59,455 nt of DNA. It comes from Bacteroidales bacterium UBA5762. GTDB lineage: Bacteria > Bacteroidota > Bacteroidia > Bacteroidales > TTA-H9. Positions 27,607 to 36,577 of the stretch are shown here, in pieces. The position numbers and the translations under genes are program-made. The stretch spans positions 9,834-69,288 of the forward strand of contig DIEY01000102.1 in assembly GCA_002418865.1 (NCBI GenBank), in the 5' to 3' direction. Below the pieces are notes generated by a model. The model searched no databases and was not told the DNA's origin. It was given only the letters and a program-made list of their open reading frames with translations. Numbering within the stretch: position 1 is the stretch's first letter; each line of letters begins with the position of its first letter.

Positions 27607-28308
27607 ATGTTTAGTAACCGATATATTTTTATCTATTCAACTATAATAGTGGCTATTGTAGCAGTTGCACTTACATTGATAGCCGTTGGTCTCAAACCTT
27701 ATCAGGATAATAATATTCGTATTGAGAAGATGCAAAATATATTAAAATCGATCAATGTAGTGGCAACTCCCAAAAATGCGGAAGCACTTTACAAAAAATA
27801 TATAGTGAAGACCTTTACTTTGAATGCGCAGATGAAACCTGTCGACGTAGATGCTTTCAGCATTGATCTGGCGAAAGAAGTTAAGAAAACAGATACTTCA
27901 GCACGTTTATATCCGGTTTATATAGCTTGCCTCGACAATGGCGATAGCAGTTATATTTTTCCCCTGCGCGGTCAAGGTTTGTGGGGGCCAGTTTGGGGAT
28001 ATGTGGCTCTGAAAAATGATTTCAACACCGTTTTAGGAGTTATGTTCGATCATAAAGGAGAAACACCCGGCCTTGGTGCTGAAATCGCAACAGAAACGTT
28101 TCAAGCTCAATTTTTCGGCAAACAGATTTTTGATGAGCAGGGTAATTATAGATCGATTAGAGTGTTAAAAGGAGGGGCCAAACCTGATGATGTTCATGGT
28201 GTAGATGGCATCTCGGGAGGAACTATTACCAGCAGAGGAGTCGATAAAATGATATTCGAAGGGCTGAAAGCTTACCTTCCTTATATTAACTATAGAAAGA
28301 AAATATAA
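27607..28308 (+). CDS. nqrC: Na+-NQR subunit C
   Basis: Single-span subunit with covalently attached FMN on the periplasmic side. 233 residues. One N-terminal membrane helix (about 7-28), then an FMN-binding domain with DHKGETPGLGAEI (148-160) and the flavinylation motif SGGT (203-206), so the FMN should sit on Thr206. Vibrio NqrC has SGAT. Both FMN sites of the complex (NqrB, NqrC) are therefore present. It needs the flavin transferase ApbE, which is not in this window. Confidence 0.96.
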   Translation: MFSNRYIFIYSTIIVAIVAVALTLIAVGLKPYQDNNIRIEKMQNILKSINVVATPKNAEALYKKYIVKTFTLNAQMKPVDVDAFSIDLAKEVKKTDTSARLYPVYIACLDNGDSSYIFPLRGQGLWGPVWGYVALKNDFNTVLGVMFDHKGETPGLGAEIATETFQAQFFGKQIFDEQGNYRSIRVLKGGAKPDDVHGVDGISGGTITSRGVDKMIFEGLKAYLPYINYRKKI

Positions 28309-28330
28309 AAAAATTAAATCGACCAATACT

Positions 28331-28969
28331 ATGAAAGAACCACTTTTTTCATCCAGAAACATAAAGTTGCTTAGCGGGCCGCTTAATCTAAACAACCCTA
28401 TTACGGTTCAGATTCTTGGAATATGCTCGGCTCTGGCAGTTACTGTACAAATGAAACCTGCCCTGGTTATGGCACTTTCGGTAACCGTAGTTACGGCTTT
28501 TTCCAATTTGATAATTTCTTCCATCCGAAATACTATCCCCCAAAGAATTCGTATTATAGTTCAGTTGGTTGTAGTGGCTACTTTAGTAATCATCGTCGAT
28601 CAAATTCTAAAAGCCTTTGTTTATGATGTAAGTAAAAAACTTTCGGTTTTTGTCGGATTGATAATTACCAATTGTATTGTAATGGGAAGATTGGAAGCCT
28701 TCGCCATGGCCGAAAAACCTTGGCGTTCTTTTCTCGATGGTTTGGGCAATGGAGCGGGATATGGACTTATTCTTGTTGCAGTATCCTTTCTCCGAGAATT
28801 CTTTGGCTCGGGAAAAATATTTGGAATGCAAGTAGTACCTCGAATTATGTATGAAAATGGATACCAAGACAATGGATTGATGATTCTTCCGCCAATGGCC
28901 TTAATTACCATAGGAATCATTATTTGGATTCAAAGAAGCATTAATAGAGATCTTATCGATAAAAGTTAA
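28331..28969 (+). CDS. nqrD: Na+-NQR subunit D
   Basis: Six-span membrane subunit of the NQR sodium pump, related to RnfE. 212 residues. Seen: the paired segments LGICSALAVTVQMKPALVMA and VGLIITNCIVMGRLEAFAMA, each with the conserved Cys and Asn of the NqrD/E family that help ligate the intramembrane iron centre. ILREFFGSG-like SFLREFFGSGKIFG follows. Overlapping frames here are shadows. Confidence 0.96.
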   Translation: MKEPLFSSRNIKLLSGPLNLNNPITVQILGICSALAVTVQMKPALVMALSVTVVTAFSNLIISSIRNTIPQRIRIIVQLVVVATLVIIVDQILKAFVYDVSKKLSVFVGLIITNCIVMGRLEAFAMAEKPWRSFLDGLGNGAGYGLILVAVSFLREFFGSGKIFGMQVVPRIMYENGYQDNGLMILPPMALITIGIIIWIQRSINRDLIDKS

Positions 28970-29004
28970 GCTGTTACTATTGGATTTTAAAAACATCTGA
29001 AAAC

Positions 29005-29622
29005 ATGGAAAATTTATTGAATATATTCGTTAAGTCCATTTTTATAGAGAACATGATTTTTGCCTTCTTTTTGGGCATGTGTTCTTTTTTGGCGGTTTCA
29101 AAATCGGTAAAAACTGCAGTAGGACTTGGGATAGCGGTAACTTTCGTCTTAATTATTACTGTGCCAGTCAATTGGCTTTTAGAGAATTATTTACTTAAGC
29201 CTGGAGCCCTGGTTTGGTTAGGTCCCGAAATGGCTAAAATTGATTTGAGCTATCTTAGTTTCATTATGTTTATTGCGGTGATAGCTGCCATTGTACAGCT
29301 GGTTGAAATGGTAGTCGAAAAATTTTCGCCTTCACTTTATAATGCACTAGGAATATTTTTGCCATTAATTGCGGTGAACTGCGCTATATTGGGGGCATCT
29401 TTATTTATGCAGGAAAGAGATTACCATTCCATTACCGAGGCTACGGTTTTTGCCGCTGGTTCTGGTTTGGGATGGTTTCTTGCCATAGCATCTATGGCCG
29501 CAATTCGCGAAAAGATAACTTATTCCAATATTCCTGCACCTTTACGCGGCTTAGGCATCTCATTCATACTTACAGGCCTGATGGCTATTGCTTTTATGAG
29601 TTTTATGGGTATAACAATTTAA
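29005..29622 (+). CDS. nqrE: Na+-NQR subunit E
   Basis: Second NqrD/E-type subunit, with an inverted topology to NqrD; together they hold an iron centre between cysteines. 205 residues, six membrane segments. FFLGMCSFLAVSKSVKTAVG carries the first conserved Cys, and PLIAVNCAILGASLFMQE the second. Starts 35 nt after nqrD; nqrF follows after 9 nt. Confidence 0.96.
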   Translation: MENLLNIFVKSIFIENMIFAFFLGMCSFLAVSKSVKTAVGLGIAVTFVLIITVPVNWLLENYLLKPGALVWLGPEMAKIDLSYLSFIMFIAVIAAIVQLVEMVVEKFSPSLYNALGIFLPLIAVNCAILGASLFMQERDYHSITEATVFAAGSGLGWFLAIASMAAIREKITYSNIPAPLRGLGISFILTGLMAIAFMSFMGITI

Positions 29623-29631
29623 AATATTCTT

Positions 29632-30873
29632 ATGTCGAGCTTACTTATTATTAGTTCAATTATTTTTTTAGCAGTAGTACTATTATTAGTGGCTATTCTC
29701 CTCTTTGCCAAGACCAAACTCTCACCTTCTGGTCCTGTAAAGATTCGCATCAACGATGAAAAGGAGATAGAAGTTTCCAGCGGCTCTACCTTATTATCTA
29801 CACTTGCTTCAGAGAAACTTTTTCTTCCTTCGGCCTGTGGTGGTCAAGGAACTTGTGGTATGTGCAAGTGTCAGGTGTTAAAGGGAGGTGGTAGCATTTT
29901 ACCTACCGAAGTTGGCTTTTTCAATCGTAAACAAATCTTGGATAATTGGCGATTGGGCTGTCAGGTGAAAGTGCGTGAAAATATGGAAATACGCATTCCA
30001 CCTGAAGTATTTGGTATAAAGAAATGGGAATGCACAGTAGTGTCGAATCGTAATGTGGCTACTTTCATCAAAGAATTCATCTTAAAGCTCCCCGAAGGCG
30101 AATTTTTGAAATTCAAATCGGGAGGATATGTTCAGATAGATGTTCCTCCTTGTGAAGTCGATTTTAGCAAAGATATTTTTGTTGAAGAAGAATATCGCGA
30201 CGAGTGGGATAGACTGAATTTGTGGAGTTTGAAAATGAAAAATACCGAACCCATATTTAGAGCCTATAGTATGGCTAATCATCCTGCCGAAGGCAATATC
30301 ATCATGCTGAATGTTCGTATTGCCACTCCGCCTTTCGACAGGAAAACTGGTGGTTTCATGAAGGTAAATCCTGGAATTTGTTCGTCTTATATATTTTCAA
30401 GAAAACCTGGGGATAAGGTAGCTGTGAGTGGCCCTTATGGAGAATTTCATATAAAAGATACTAACCGCGAAATGATGTTTATTGGTGGTGGTGCTGGCAT
30501 GGCCCCCATGCGCTCGCATATCTTCGACCAGTTTCTTACCAAACAAACTACGAGAAAGGCTACTTTTTGGTATGGCGGTCGCTCTTTACGTGAACTTTTT
30601 TATATAGAAGATTTTAAAAAAATTGAACAGCAATTTCCTAACTTTAAGTTCTATGTTGCTTTGTCGGAACCTAAACCTGAAGATAATTGGACAGGTTACA
30701 CGGGTTTTATCCATCAAGTAATTATGGATAATTATTTAAAATTTCACCCTGAACCCGAAGAGATCGAATATTATTTGTGTGGTCCTCCTCCAATGAATGC
30801 CGCTGTCCTCAGGATGCTCGACGATTATGGTGTGCCCCCAGAAAATATCGCTTACGACGATTTTGGCGGCTAA
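29632..30873 (+). CDS. nqrF: Na+-NQR subunit F (NADH dehydrogenase, 2Fe-2S and FAD)
   Basis: Electron entry subunit: oxidises NADH through FAD and a 2Fe-2S cluster. 413 residues. N-terminal membrane anchor (about 5-26). 2Fe-2S ferredoxin domain with Cys69, Cys75, Cys78 and Cys110. FAD motif RAYS (210-213). NAD-binding GGGAGMAPMRS (285-295), CGPPPMNAAV and the typical C-terminal YDDFGG. Closes the operon. Its last bases overlap the remnant of a GxxExxY gene on the opposite strand. Confidence 0.97.
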   Translation: MSSLLIISSIIFLAVVLLLVAILLFAKTKLSPSGPVKIRINDEKEIEVSSGSTLLSTLASEKLFLPSACGGQGTCGMCKCQVLKGGGSILPTEVGFFNRKQILDNWRLGCQVKVRENMEIRIPPEVFGIKKWECTVVSNRNVATFIKEFILKLPEGEFLKFKSGGYVQIDVPPCEVDFSKDIFVEEEYRDEWDRLNLWSLKMKNTEPIFRAYSMANHPAEGNIIMLNVRIATPPFDRKTGGFMKVNPGICSSYIFSRKPGDKVAVSGPYGEFHIKDTNREMMFIGGGAGMAPMRSHIFDQFLTKQTTRKATFWYGGRSLRELFYIEDFKKIEQQFPNFKFYVALSEPKPEDNWTGYTGFIHQVIMDNYLKFHPEPEEIEYYLCGPPPMNAAVLRMLDDYGVPPENIAYDDFGG

Positions 30874-31004
30874 CTTAGACCGGATTTCTCAATTTTGTAA
30901 TAGTTACATTTTTTGTAAGCGCTCTCCAGCCATCCAGGTTAAAGCTCTTTATGAGCTTCCATTGCAATATCTATTACTTTATTAGCAATTTCGTTTTCTG
31001 TCAT
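30870..31004 (-). pseudogene. Decayed GxxExxY-family gene, 5' part only
   Basis: Reading the minus strand from the ATG at 31004 gives MTENEIANKVIDIAMEAHKE then L and a TAA (30939-30941). In the same frame it continues PGWLESAYKKC, NYYKIEKSGLS, then TAG at 30870-30872. This aligns to the start of GxxExxY proteins (H-K-x-L-G-P-G-L-L-E-S-V-Y-E); the stop replaces the first Gly of L-G-P-G. The rest of the gene (about 75 residues) is missing, because the frame runs into the nqrF stop codon. The family has a PD-(D/E)xK-like fold of unknown role. Fragment too broken to function. Confidence 0.8.
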
Positions 31005-31060
31005 GATCTTTTTTCTTGAACTTTGTGCTTGTTTTCTTTGCTTCCTTGGCGTTGATATTG
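31005..31060 (-). repeat. A/G-rich direct-repeat leader of the GxxExxY remnant
   Basis: On the minus strand, upstream of the remnant, reads AACGCCAAGGAAGCAAAG and further A/G-rich AAGCACAAAG-type units. Such degenerate AAGGCACAAAG repeats commonly precede GxxExxY genes in environmental genomes (recollection), so they support a mobile origin of the fragment. Confidence 0.5.
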
Positions 31061-31169
31061 GTCTAACCACATAATATTGGAACTCAACATATAAATACAG
31101 GTAAATTCAAATGGTTTTATATTTGGTTTTCAGAATTTTAAAGAATTTATATAATAGATTTTCACAAAC

Positions 31170-32288
31170 CTAAGCCGTCCATCTGCCCGGGATGGTAGCT
31201 CCACAATGAGGACAGCGGCCATTTTTTATCGCCATTGTTTTTACACTGAAACCAATTCTTTCTACTAAACAGGTTTTACATTTTGGGCAGAAAGTTTTAC
31301 TTTGCTCGGCACCAGGAACATTACCAATGTAAACATACTGCAAGCCATGATTTTGGGCAATCTTTTGGGCTCTTTCAAGTATGCTTACTGGTGTAGGAGG
31401 CAAACGGTTGAGTTTGTATTGAGGATAGAATCGGCTGAAATGTAAGGGTGTATCTTTAAACCCGTTAGAAGCTAACCAGAGGCACATTTTATCTATCATT
31501 TTTTCATCGTCTGTCCATTGAGGAACCACAAGATTGGTGATTTCGAGCCATACACCTTTTTGTTTGAGTTTTATCAAGGTGTCGAGTACGGGCTGCAACG
31601 TACCATTGGTAAGCATGGTATAAGTATCGTCGTCGAAAGCTTTGAGGTCGATATTGGCTGCATCTATGTAATTACAAAGTTCATCAAGAGGAGCGGGATT
31701 AATGTAGCCATTGGAGATAAGAAGATTTTTTATCCCTGCTTTTCGTGCAAGACGTGAAGTTTCAAGTGTGTATTCGTAATAACTGATAGGCTCGGAATAA
31801 GTGTAAGCAATAGACACACATTTTTGTGCGCGGGCTTGTTTTACAACTTCTTCGGGTGTAAGTAAATAATTATGTGTTTTGTCGGGGCTGGTTTGCGAAA
31901 TTTCCCAATTCTGGCAGTTCAAGCAAGTGAAGTTACATCCCGCTATGGCCAATGAATACGCCTGGGTTGCTGGTAAAAAATGATATAGTGGTTTTTTTTC
32001 TATGGGATCCACATGAATAGAACAGGGGTTAGACCATGCAAGCGTAATTAAACGTCCATTACGATTTTCCCTTACCCTACAATCGCCTCGCTTGCCAGGC
32101 TCAATTGTACATGCATGCGGACAAAGTTTACATTTAACTCCTCGGGGTGTACTCAAATAATACATGGCTTCATGACCCTCATCGCCAATGACCGAAAAAG
32201 GCGTGGCAAAAGCTCCTAAACTCTTACCCATTAGTGCAATCCCACAAGTGCCACATATCGAATGCTGCAAAAAATCTCTTCTTGTCAT
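31170..32288 (-). CDS. amrS: AmrS-like radical SAM protein with Tat-type N-terminus
   Basis: 372 residues of the AmmeMemoRadiSam-system radical SAM family. The N-terminus MTRRDFLQHSICGTCGIALM has a twin-arginine motif (R-R-D-F-L) and a short hydrophobic region. Zinc- or cluster-like cysteines at 53, 56, 60 and 70, radical SAM CxxxCxxC at Cys118, Cys122 and Cys125 (GCNFTCLNCQNWEIS), and C-terminal CPKCKTC and CPHC pairs. The partners AmrA and AmrB are not in the window. Reaction unknown. A -7 box lies 30 nt upstream. Confidence 0.9.
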   Translation of the reverse strand: MTRRDFLQHSICGTCGIALMGKSLGAFATPFSVIGDEGHEAMYYLSTPRGVKCKLCPHACTIEPGKRGDCRVRENRNGRLITLAWSNPCSIHVDPIEKKPLYHFLPATQAYSLAIAGCNFTCLNCQNWEISQTSPDKTHNYLLTPEEVVKQARAQKCVSIAYTYSEPISYYEYTLETSRLARKAGIKNLLISNGYINPAPLDELCNYIDAANIDLKAFDDDTYTMLTNGTLQPVLDTLIKLKQKGVWLEITNLVVPQWTDDEKMIDKMCLWLASNGFKDTPLHFSRFYPQYKLNRLPPTPVSILERAQKIAQNHGLQYVYIGNVPGAEQSKTFCPKCKTCLVERIGFSVKTMAIKNGRCPHCGATIPGRWTA

Positions 32289-32317
32289 TTTATAAGATGA
32301 TTTTCACTTTCCTTCTA

Positions 32318-32325
32318 CAAAGTTA
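32318..32325 (-). promoter_or_regulatory. -7 box for amrS
   Basis: TAACTTTG on the minus strand, 30 nt before the amrS ATG. Confidence 0.55.
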
Positions 32326-32579
32326 ATCCATCTCAAATTCAATTTTCTTAGATAGAGGTTTCAGTTTGCCATTATGCAGTTACCAGTCGAAAATTTTTCT
32401 TTGATAAGAGATAATGTACACAGATAAAATCTGTTAAATGTTTTAATATGAATGATGAAAGTGATTTTGAAATTTGGAGTTGGAATTTAAGCAGAGCTCA
32501 TTGTGCAGTTGAGGTTTGGGAAAATAAGCTAAGGTTTAATCTTAATAGAAGAATGAATTTAATTTTTTCAATGAGGTGT

Positions 32580-34658
32580 TTATTTTTTATAAATAAGAAA
32601 AGAAGTTATGATACAGAGGAGTGCAATCAAAATGGTTGTGACAGGGATGCCAAAAAGTGGGATAAGAAAAAGAGGAGGGATTAACATACCCAGAGTAGCA
32701 CCTGCGAGGTCGGCGGCGTAGTAGCTGGCTGCAAGCAAGGGTGCGCCTTCTTGTGAACTTGAAAGGCTGATTCTATAGGTTGTACCCATCAAAAATGCGA
32801 TAATTAATACATCTCCCAAAAGGATGAAATAAGCCAGAACATTAGGTATTTGCCATGGATCGGAGAAGCTGAAAATGAGAGAAGGAAGGCAAAGTGCAAT
32901 TGCCATCAAAAAAAGAACCCATGGAGGTTTTATATGTGTGAATGATTTTGAGAAAGAGCCCAGAGCCAAACCTCCCATGAAAATTCCAAAAATCAACCCC
33001 GTAAGAATATAAAGATTACCTAATACGATTTGGGTGAGTAACAAAATTAATACCTGACCAGTGGAGGCCATGAAACCACCCAGAAACACTAATATTCCCT
33101 GAGACGATTGCCGCCATAATATGAGAATAATTAGAACTAAAATTCCCAGCAGAATCCATAAGGGTCTGGCCGAATTCAAATTAAGCCAATAAAGAGATTG
33201 AAATGCAAAAGCCTTAGGCTGAAAAGCCGCATTTATGGGCGACTTGTGGTCTATTCGTGTTAAAATATCTTGAGCTTTGCTAGCAAGTTCAGAGGGTTCG
33301 AAATAATTGGTATTGACATATTCGGATTTTATCGCAGCGTTTTCCATTAAATCTTGCCAATCTTGGTTAAGAGAAGAATCTGATGCAAGAAACCACGTTC
33401 GAGTACCAGCAATGAGAAGAATGTATCTGAAGTTTTGCGATAATGTTCGATAGATGCAAGAATATACTTCAAGCATTTGGCTTTGGGGATAATTTACTGC
33501 CGATGAAAGTCCACAGCAAATCAAACCTGTGGTATTCAATTTTTCTTTCAATAATCCAAAATATTCGTAACTTATGAGTCTATTGGATGAAAGATTGAGA
33601 GGGTCGCTGTTATTGAGAATAATAACGTCGAATTTTTGGTTCAACATTTTCGCTTGATGAATGGCATCTCCCTTTCTAAGCTGAAAGTTTGGGATAGCTT
33701 GTTGTTGTAAAAATTGTTCTATCCACGGCCAAACGAAGGGATTGGGTTCAATGGCTTCTATTTTATCGAAATTCCATAAACTCGTTTCCTGCAGCAGTCG
33801 CGGGACAATTTCTCCTATCACTAAAAGCGAGCTCGACTTGGGTCGCTGAAGCATGGCAAAATGCAGATTCTCTGTACATTCTGGACCACTATAGGAACTA
33901 CAGTATGGCTGTCCGTTTACATAAATATTTGTATCTCCATAATAGGAAGTAAGATGAAGACGACCAATAGGAGTCTCGAGCATCGAAAGCATTTGTTGAC
34001 CCTCAAAGAGTTTTCGGTTGGCTTTTTCGGGTAAATCTATCCTTATAAATAAAATAATGATAACCAAAGCTAAGAGTAAAGTGTAGATGATTTTTACCTT
34101 GTATTGAATATTCAACCAAAGAGCAGTATTAACAAAACCGAGTAGAATCAATAAATACAAACTAATTTCTTTCTGTGGAAATGCAAGCAATAAGACAAGC
34201 GATACAATACCTGCCAGCATTCCACCAATAGATTCCATTCCATAAATTTTTGAACCTTCACTTTTCTCAACCAGCCAGGCATATAACATGCCCGATAAAA
34301 GGCAAAAAGGAGCAAACCAAACCAAAATAAAAGTGGTTGACCAGTGTAATGGGGGCATAAGGCCGGCTATGAAAACATGGTTGCGTAAAGAAATGGCCAA
34401 CACCTCCATCATAAGCGGGAAAAATCCCTGAATGATAAAGGCAACAACTGGTATTAGTTTATGCTTTTGAAAGAGATTTTTCCTATAAAATCTCGTTCCC
34501 AATCCTGTAAACAACATCCAGATGGCTAGGCAAATTCCAGAAAAAATCTCGTTGCCATCAAAAAGAGCAAATACACTCCTTAGCCATGCTATCTGCGTAA
34601 GTTGAGTAATTATTCCCAAGAACAAGGCAGCATAAGGTTGAAAATGCTCTTTTTTCAT
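32580..34658 (-). CDS. Membrane-fused spermidine synthase-like protein
   Basis: 692 residues: N-terminal membrane block (about 1-220, six or seven segments), a soluble spermidine synthase-like domain (about 225-440), and a C-terminal membrane block (about 490-692). The domain keeps family landmarks such as YVNGQPYCS and SNRLISYEYFGLLKEKL. The glycine-rich SAM loop is altered, LLVIGEIVPRLLQE instead of G-G-G-x-G. Polyamine synthesis is therefore doubtful; it may be a methyltransferase-fold transport protein. Stand-alone gene between amrS and adenosine deaminase. Confidence 0.85.
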   Translation of the reverse strand: MKKEHFQPYAALFLGIITQLTQIAWLRSVFALFDGNEIFSGICLAIWMLFTGLGTRFYRKNLFQKHKLIPVVAFIIQGFFPLMMEVLAISLRNHVFIAGLMPPLHWSTTFILVWFAPFCLLSGMLYAWLVEKSEGSKIYGMESIGGMLAGIVSLVLLLAFPQKEISLYLLILLGFVNTALWLNIQYKVKIIYTLLLALVIIILFIRIDLPEKANRKLFEGQQMLSMLETPIGRLHLTSYYGDTNIYVNGQPYCSSYSGPECTENLHFAMLQRPKSSSLLVIGEIVPRLLQETSLWNFDKIEAIEPNPFVWPWIEQFLQQQAIPNFQLRKGDAIHQAKMLNQKFDVIILNNSDPLNLSSNRLISYEYFGLLKEKLNTTGLICCGLSSAVNYPQSQMLEVYSCIYRTLSQNFRYILLIAGTRTWFLASDSSLNQDWQDLMENAAIKSEYVNTNYFEPSELASKAQDILTRIDHKSPINAAFQPKAFAFQSLYWLNLNSARPLWILLGILVLIILILWRQSSQGILVFLGGFMASTGQVLILLLTQIVLGNLYILTGLIFGIFMGGLALGSFSKSFTHIKPPWVLFLMAIALCLPSLIFSFSDPWQIPNVLAYFILLGDVLIIAFLMGTTYRISLSSSQEGAPLLAASYYAADLAGATLGMLIPPLFLIPLFGIPVTTILIALLCIITSFLIYKK

Positions 34659-34736
34659 TCTTAAAATCGATATTTCGCAAGCAGCGTTTTAGCTATAATT
34701 TTAATTCGAATGAAATATGGCGTTTTATAGCCTGAC

Positions 34737-35795
34737 TTATAAATATTCTCGTTTGATAGGCATACCTAATTCCGACATTTCATCCAGTACTTGATGAATA
34801 AGTTGAACTTTTTCGGAATGATTGAGGAAAGCCGATTTAAATCCATTGATAATTAGTACAATAATATCTTTATCGGTAAATCCAAAATTTTCGATAGCTA
34901 TCATATATTCTTTAGTAAGTGTAGTATCTGAAATTAAACGATTATCGGTATTCAGTGTAACTCTCAGGCCATAATCGTAATAAAAGCGTATAGGGTGATT
35001 GAGTAAGCTGTCGACTGCTTTAGTCTGGACGTTAGATGTAATGCACATTTCTATGGGAATACGGTGGTCATTCATATAGTTCATCAAATCTCCACTTTCG
35101 CGCAGCCGTGTACCATGTCCAATTCTATTGGCACTAACCATGTGAAGAGCTTGATGAATCGATTCGGGGCCATAAGCTTCACCCGCATGAACCGTAGCAT
35201 TGATATTATTATTGATGATCAGCGAAAAAGCTTCTTTGAAATGTTTAGCTGGGAAGCCATCCTCAGCTCCTGCAAGGTCGAAACCTACAATGCCTTTATT
35301 CTTGAAAGCCACTGTTAGTTCGGCAGCCTTAAGCGATTCTTCGGGATTATTATGCCGAATGGAACAAATGATAATTCCTATGATTATATTGAAATCGCGT
35401 TCGGCACGTTTTTTCCCTTTTAATACCGCCTGAACAACATCTACCAAAGATAGGCCTTTTTGGGTATGCAATATCGGAGCAAATCGAATCTCAAGATACC
35501 TGATATTCTCTGCTGCACAATCTTCGGCTAACTCATAAGTGGCTCTTTCAAGTGCCTCTCTGGTTTGAAGTACCGATACAGTAATATCGAAAGGTTTTAA
35601 GTATTCTTCGAGACTTTCACAAGTAAGAGGTGGAACCAGAACTTTTTTCAAATTTTCTTCATCCCAAGCAGGTAATTCAACATTTTGTTGACGCGCTAGT
35701 TCTATAATAGTGCCTATTCTTAGCGATCCATCGAGATGACAATGCAATTCGGCTTTTGGTAGCGATTTTACAAATTCATAAGTAAGTTCAGGCAT
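34737..35795 (-). CDS. add: Adenosine deaminase
   Basis: Deaminates adenosine or deoxyadenosine to (deoxy)inosine in purine salvage. 352 residues, full length. Zinc ligands His18 and His20 in LHCHLDGS; VHAGE with His203 and catalytic Glu206; His227 in RIGHGTRL; and Asp284 in LNTDNRL, where most enzymes have TDDP. The second Asp is Asn here, a variation also known in relatives. Monocistronic; the stop is 78 nt from the spermidine synthase-like start. Confidence 0.93.
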   Translation of the reverse strand: MPELTYEFVKSLPKAELHCHLDGSLRIGTIIELARQQNVELPAWDEENLKKVLVPPLTCESLEEYLKPFDITVSVLQTREALERATYELAEDCAAENIRYLEIRFAPILHTQKGLSLVDVVQAVLKGKKRAERDFNIIIGIIICSIRHNNPEESLKAAELTVAFKNKGIVGFDLAGAEDGFPAKHFKEAFSLIINNNINATVHAGEAYGPESIHQALHMVSANRIGHGTRLRESGDLMNYMNDHRIPIEMCITSNVQTKAVDSLLNHPIRFYYDYGLRVTLNTDNRLISDTTLTKEYMIAIENFGFTDKDIIVLIINGFKSAFLNHSEKVQLIHQVLDEMSELGMPIKREYL

Positions 35796-35888
35796 AATTA
35801 TTCGTTTAATTCTATAGACATTCGTTCTTTATTGCATTTTTCAAATTGAGATTTTGGATAATATTACCAAAACTTCTTTTGTATAGTT

Positions 35889-35896
35889 TATTTTTG
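35889..35896 (+). promoter_or_regulatory. -7 box for the thioredoxin-family gene
   Basis: TATTTTTG followed by C, 26 nt before the ATG at 35922. Confidence 0.6.
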
Positions 35897-35921
35897 CAAT
35901 GTACAAAAAAATAGTCGTTTA

Positions 35922-36467
35922 ATGAGAAGTGCAAAGTTAGGGGTAATTTTTCTTGCAGTCATTTTAATGTCATTTGTGGTTTTTCAGCCTGATGAGAAAT
36001 TGGCTGTTCAATGGCTGACATTCGAAGGGGCTATTGCAAAGAATGAGGAAGACATCAAGAAAAAGGTGTTTATTGATGTATATACCGATTGGTGTGGTTG
36101 GTGTAAAAGAATGGATGCTACTACATTTTCGGAAGCTATGGTAGCCTCTTATATGAACGAACATTTCTATTGTGCAAAATTGAATGCCGAAAGAGTTGAC
36201 TCGGTAAGATACAATGGCAAAATTTATATCAACACCAGGCCTAATACACAAAGGTCGGCTCATCAAATAGCCATCTCACTGCTGCAGGGACGTATGTATT
36301 ACCCTTCCTATGTTATTTTGGATGAAAACAATCAGAAATTAACTTCTTTTGCTGGATACTTAAAACCCGAAGAAATAATGCCCATTCTAATTTATTTCGC
36401 TGAAAACCATTATCTTAAGATGTCATGGGAGGATTTTAAAAAGCAATATGATCGTCAAAAAAAGTAA
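35922..36467 (+). CDS. Secreted thioredoxin-family protein
   Basis: 181 residues with a hydrophobic N-terminal export signal (LGVIFLAVILMSFVVF, about 6-21). A thioredoxin fold of the DUF255/thioredoxin_7 type follows: VFIDVYTDWCGWCKRMDATT carries the CGWC redox centre (about 61-64), then a helical region and YPSYVILDENNQKL with the cis-Pro-like YPSYV. Likely a periplasmic disulfide reductant or chaperone; partner unknown. Convergent with the glycosyltransferase gene downstream. Confidence 0.85.
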   Translation: MRSAKLGVIFLAVILMSFVVFQPDEKLAVQWLTFEGAIAKNEEDIKKKVFIDVYTDWCGWCKRMDATTFSEAMVASYMNEHFYCAKLNAERVDSVRYNGKIYINTRPNTQRSAHQIAISLLQGRMYYPSYVILDENNQKLTSFAGYLKPEEIMPILIYFAENHYLKMSWEDFKKQYDRQKK

Positions 36468-36577
36468 AATCTAAATCGGGTTTATTAGTTATTATCTTTA
36501 CAATATTAGATTTTTGGAGGTTTCCATTTTTTTGGAATGATTGGAATGATTCAAAACATTGGGTAAAGTACCAAAAA

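Noticed and set aside
32448..32684. 78-codon frame at the 3' end of the spermidine synthase-like gene
   Set aside because: Low complexity, overlaps the minus-strand gene and lacks a -7 box or family signature.
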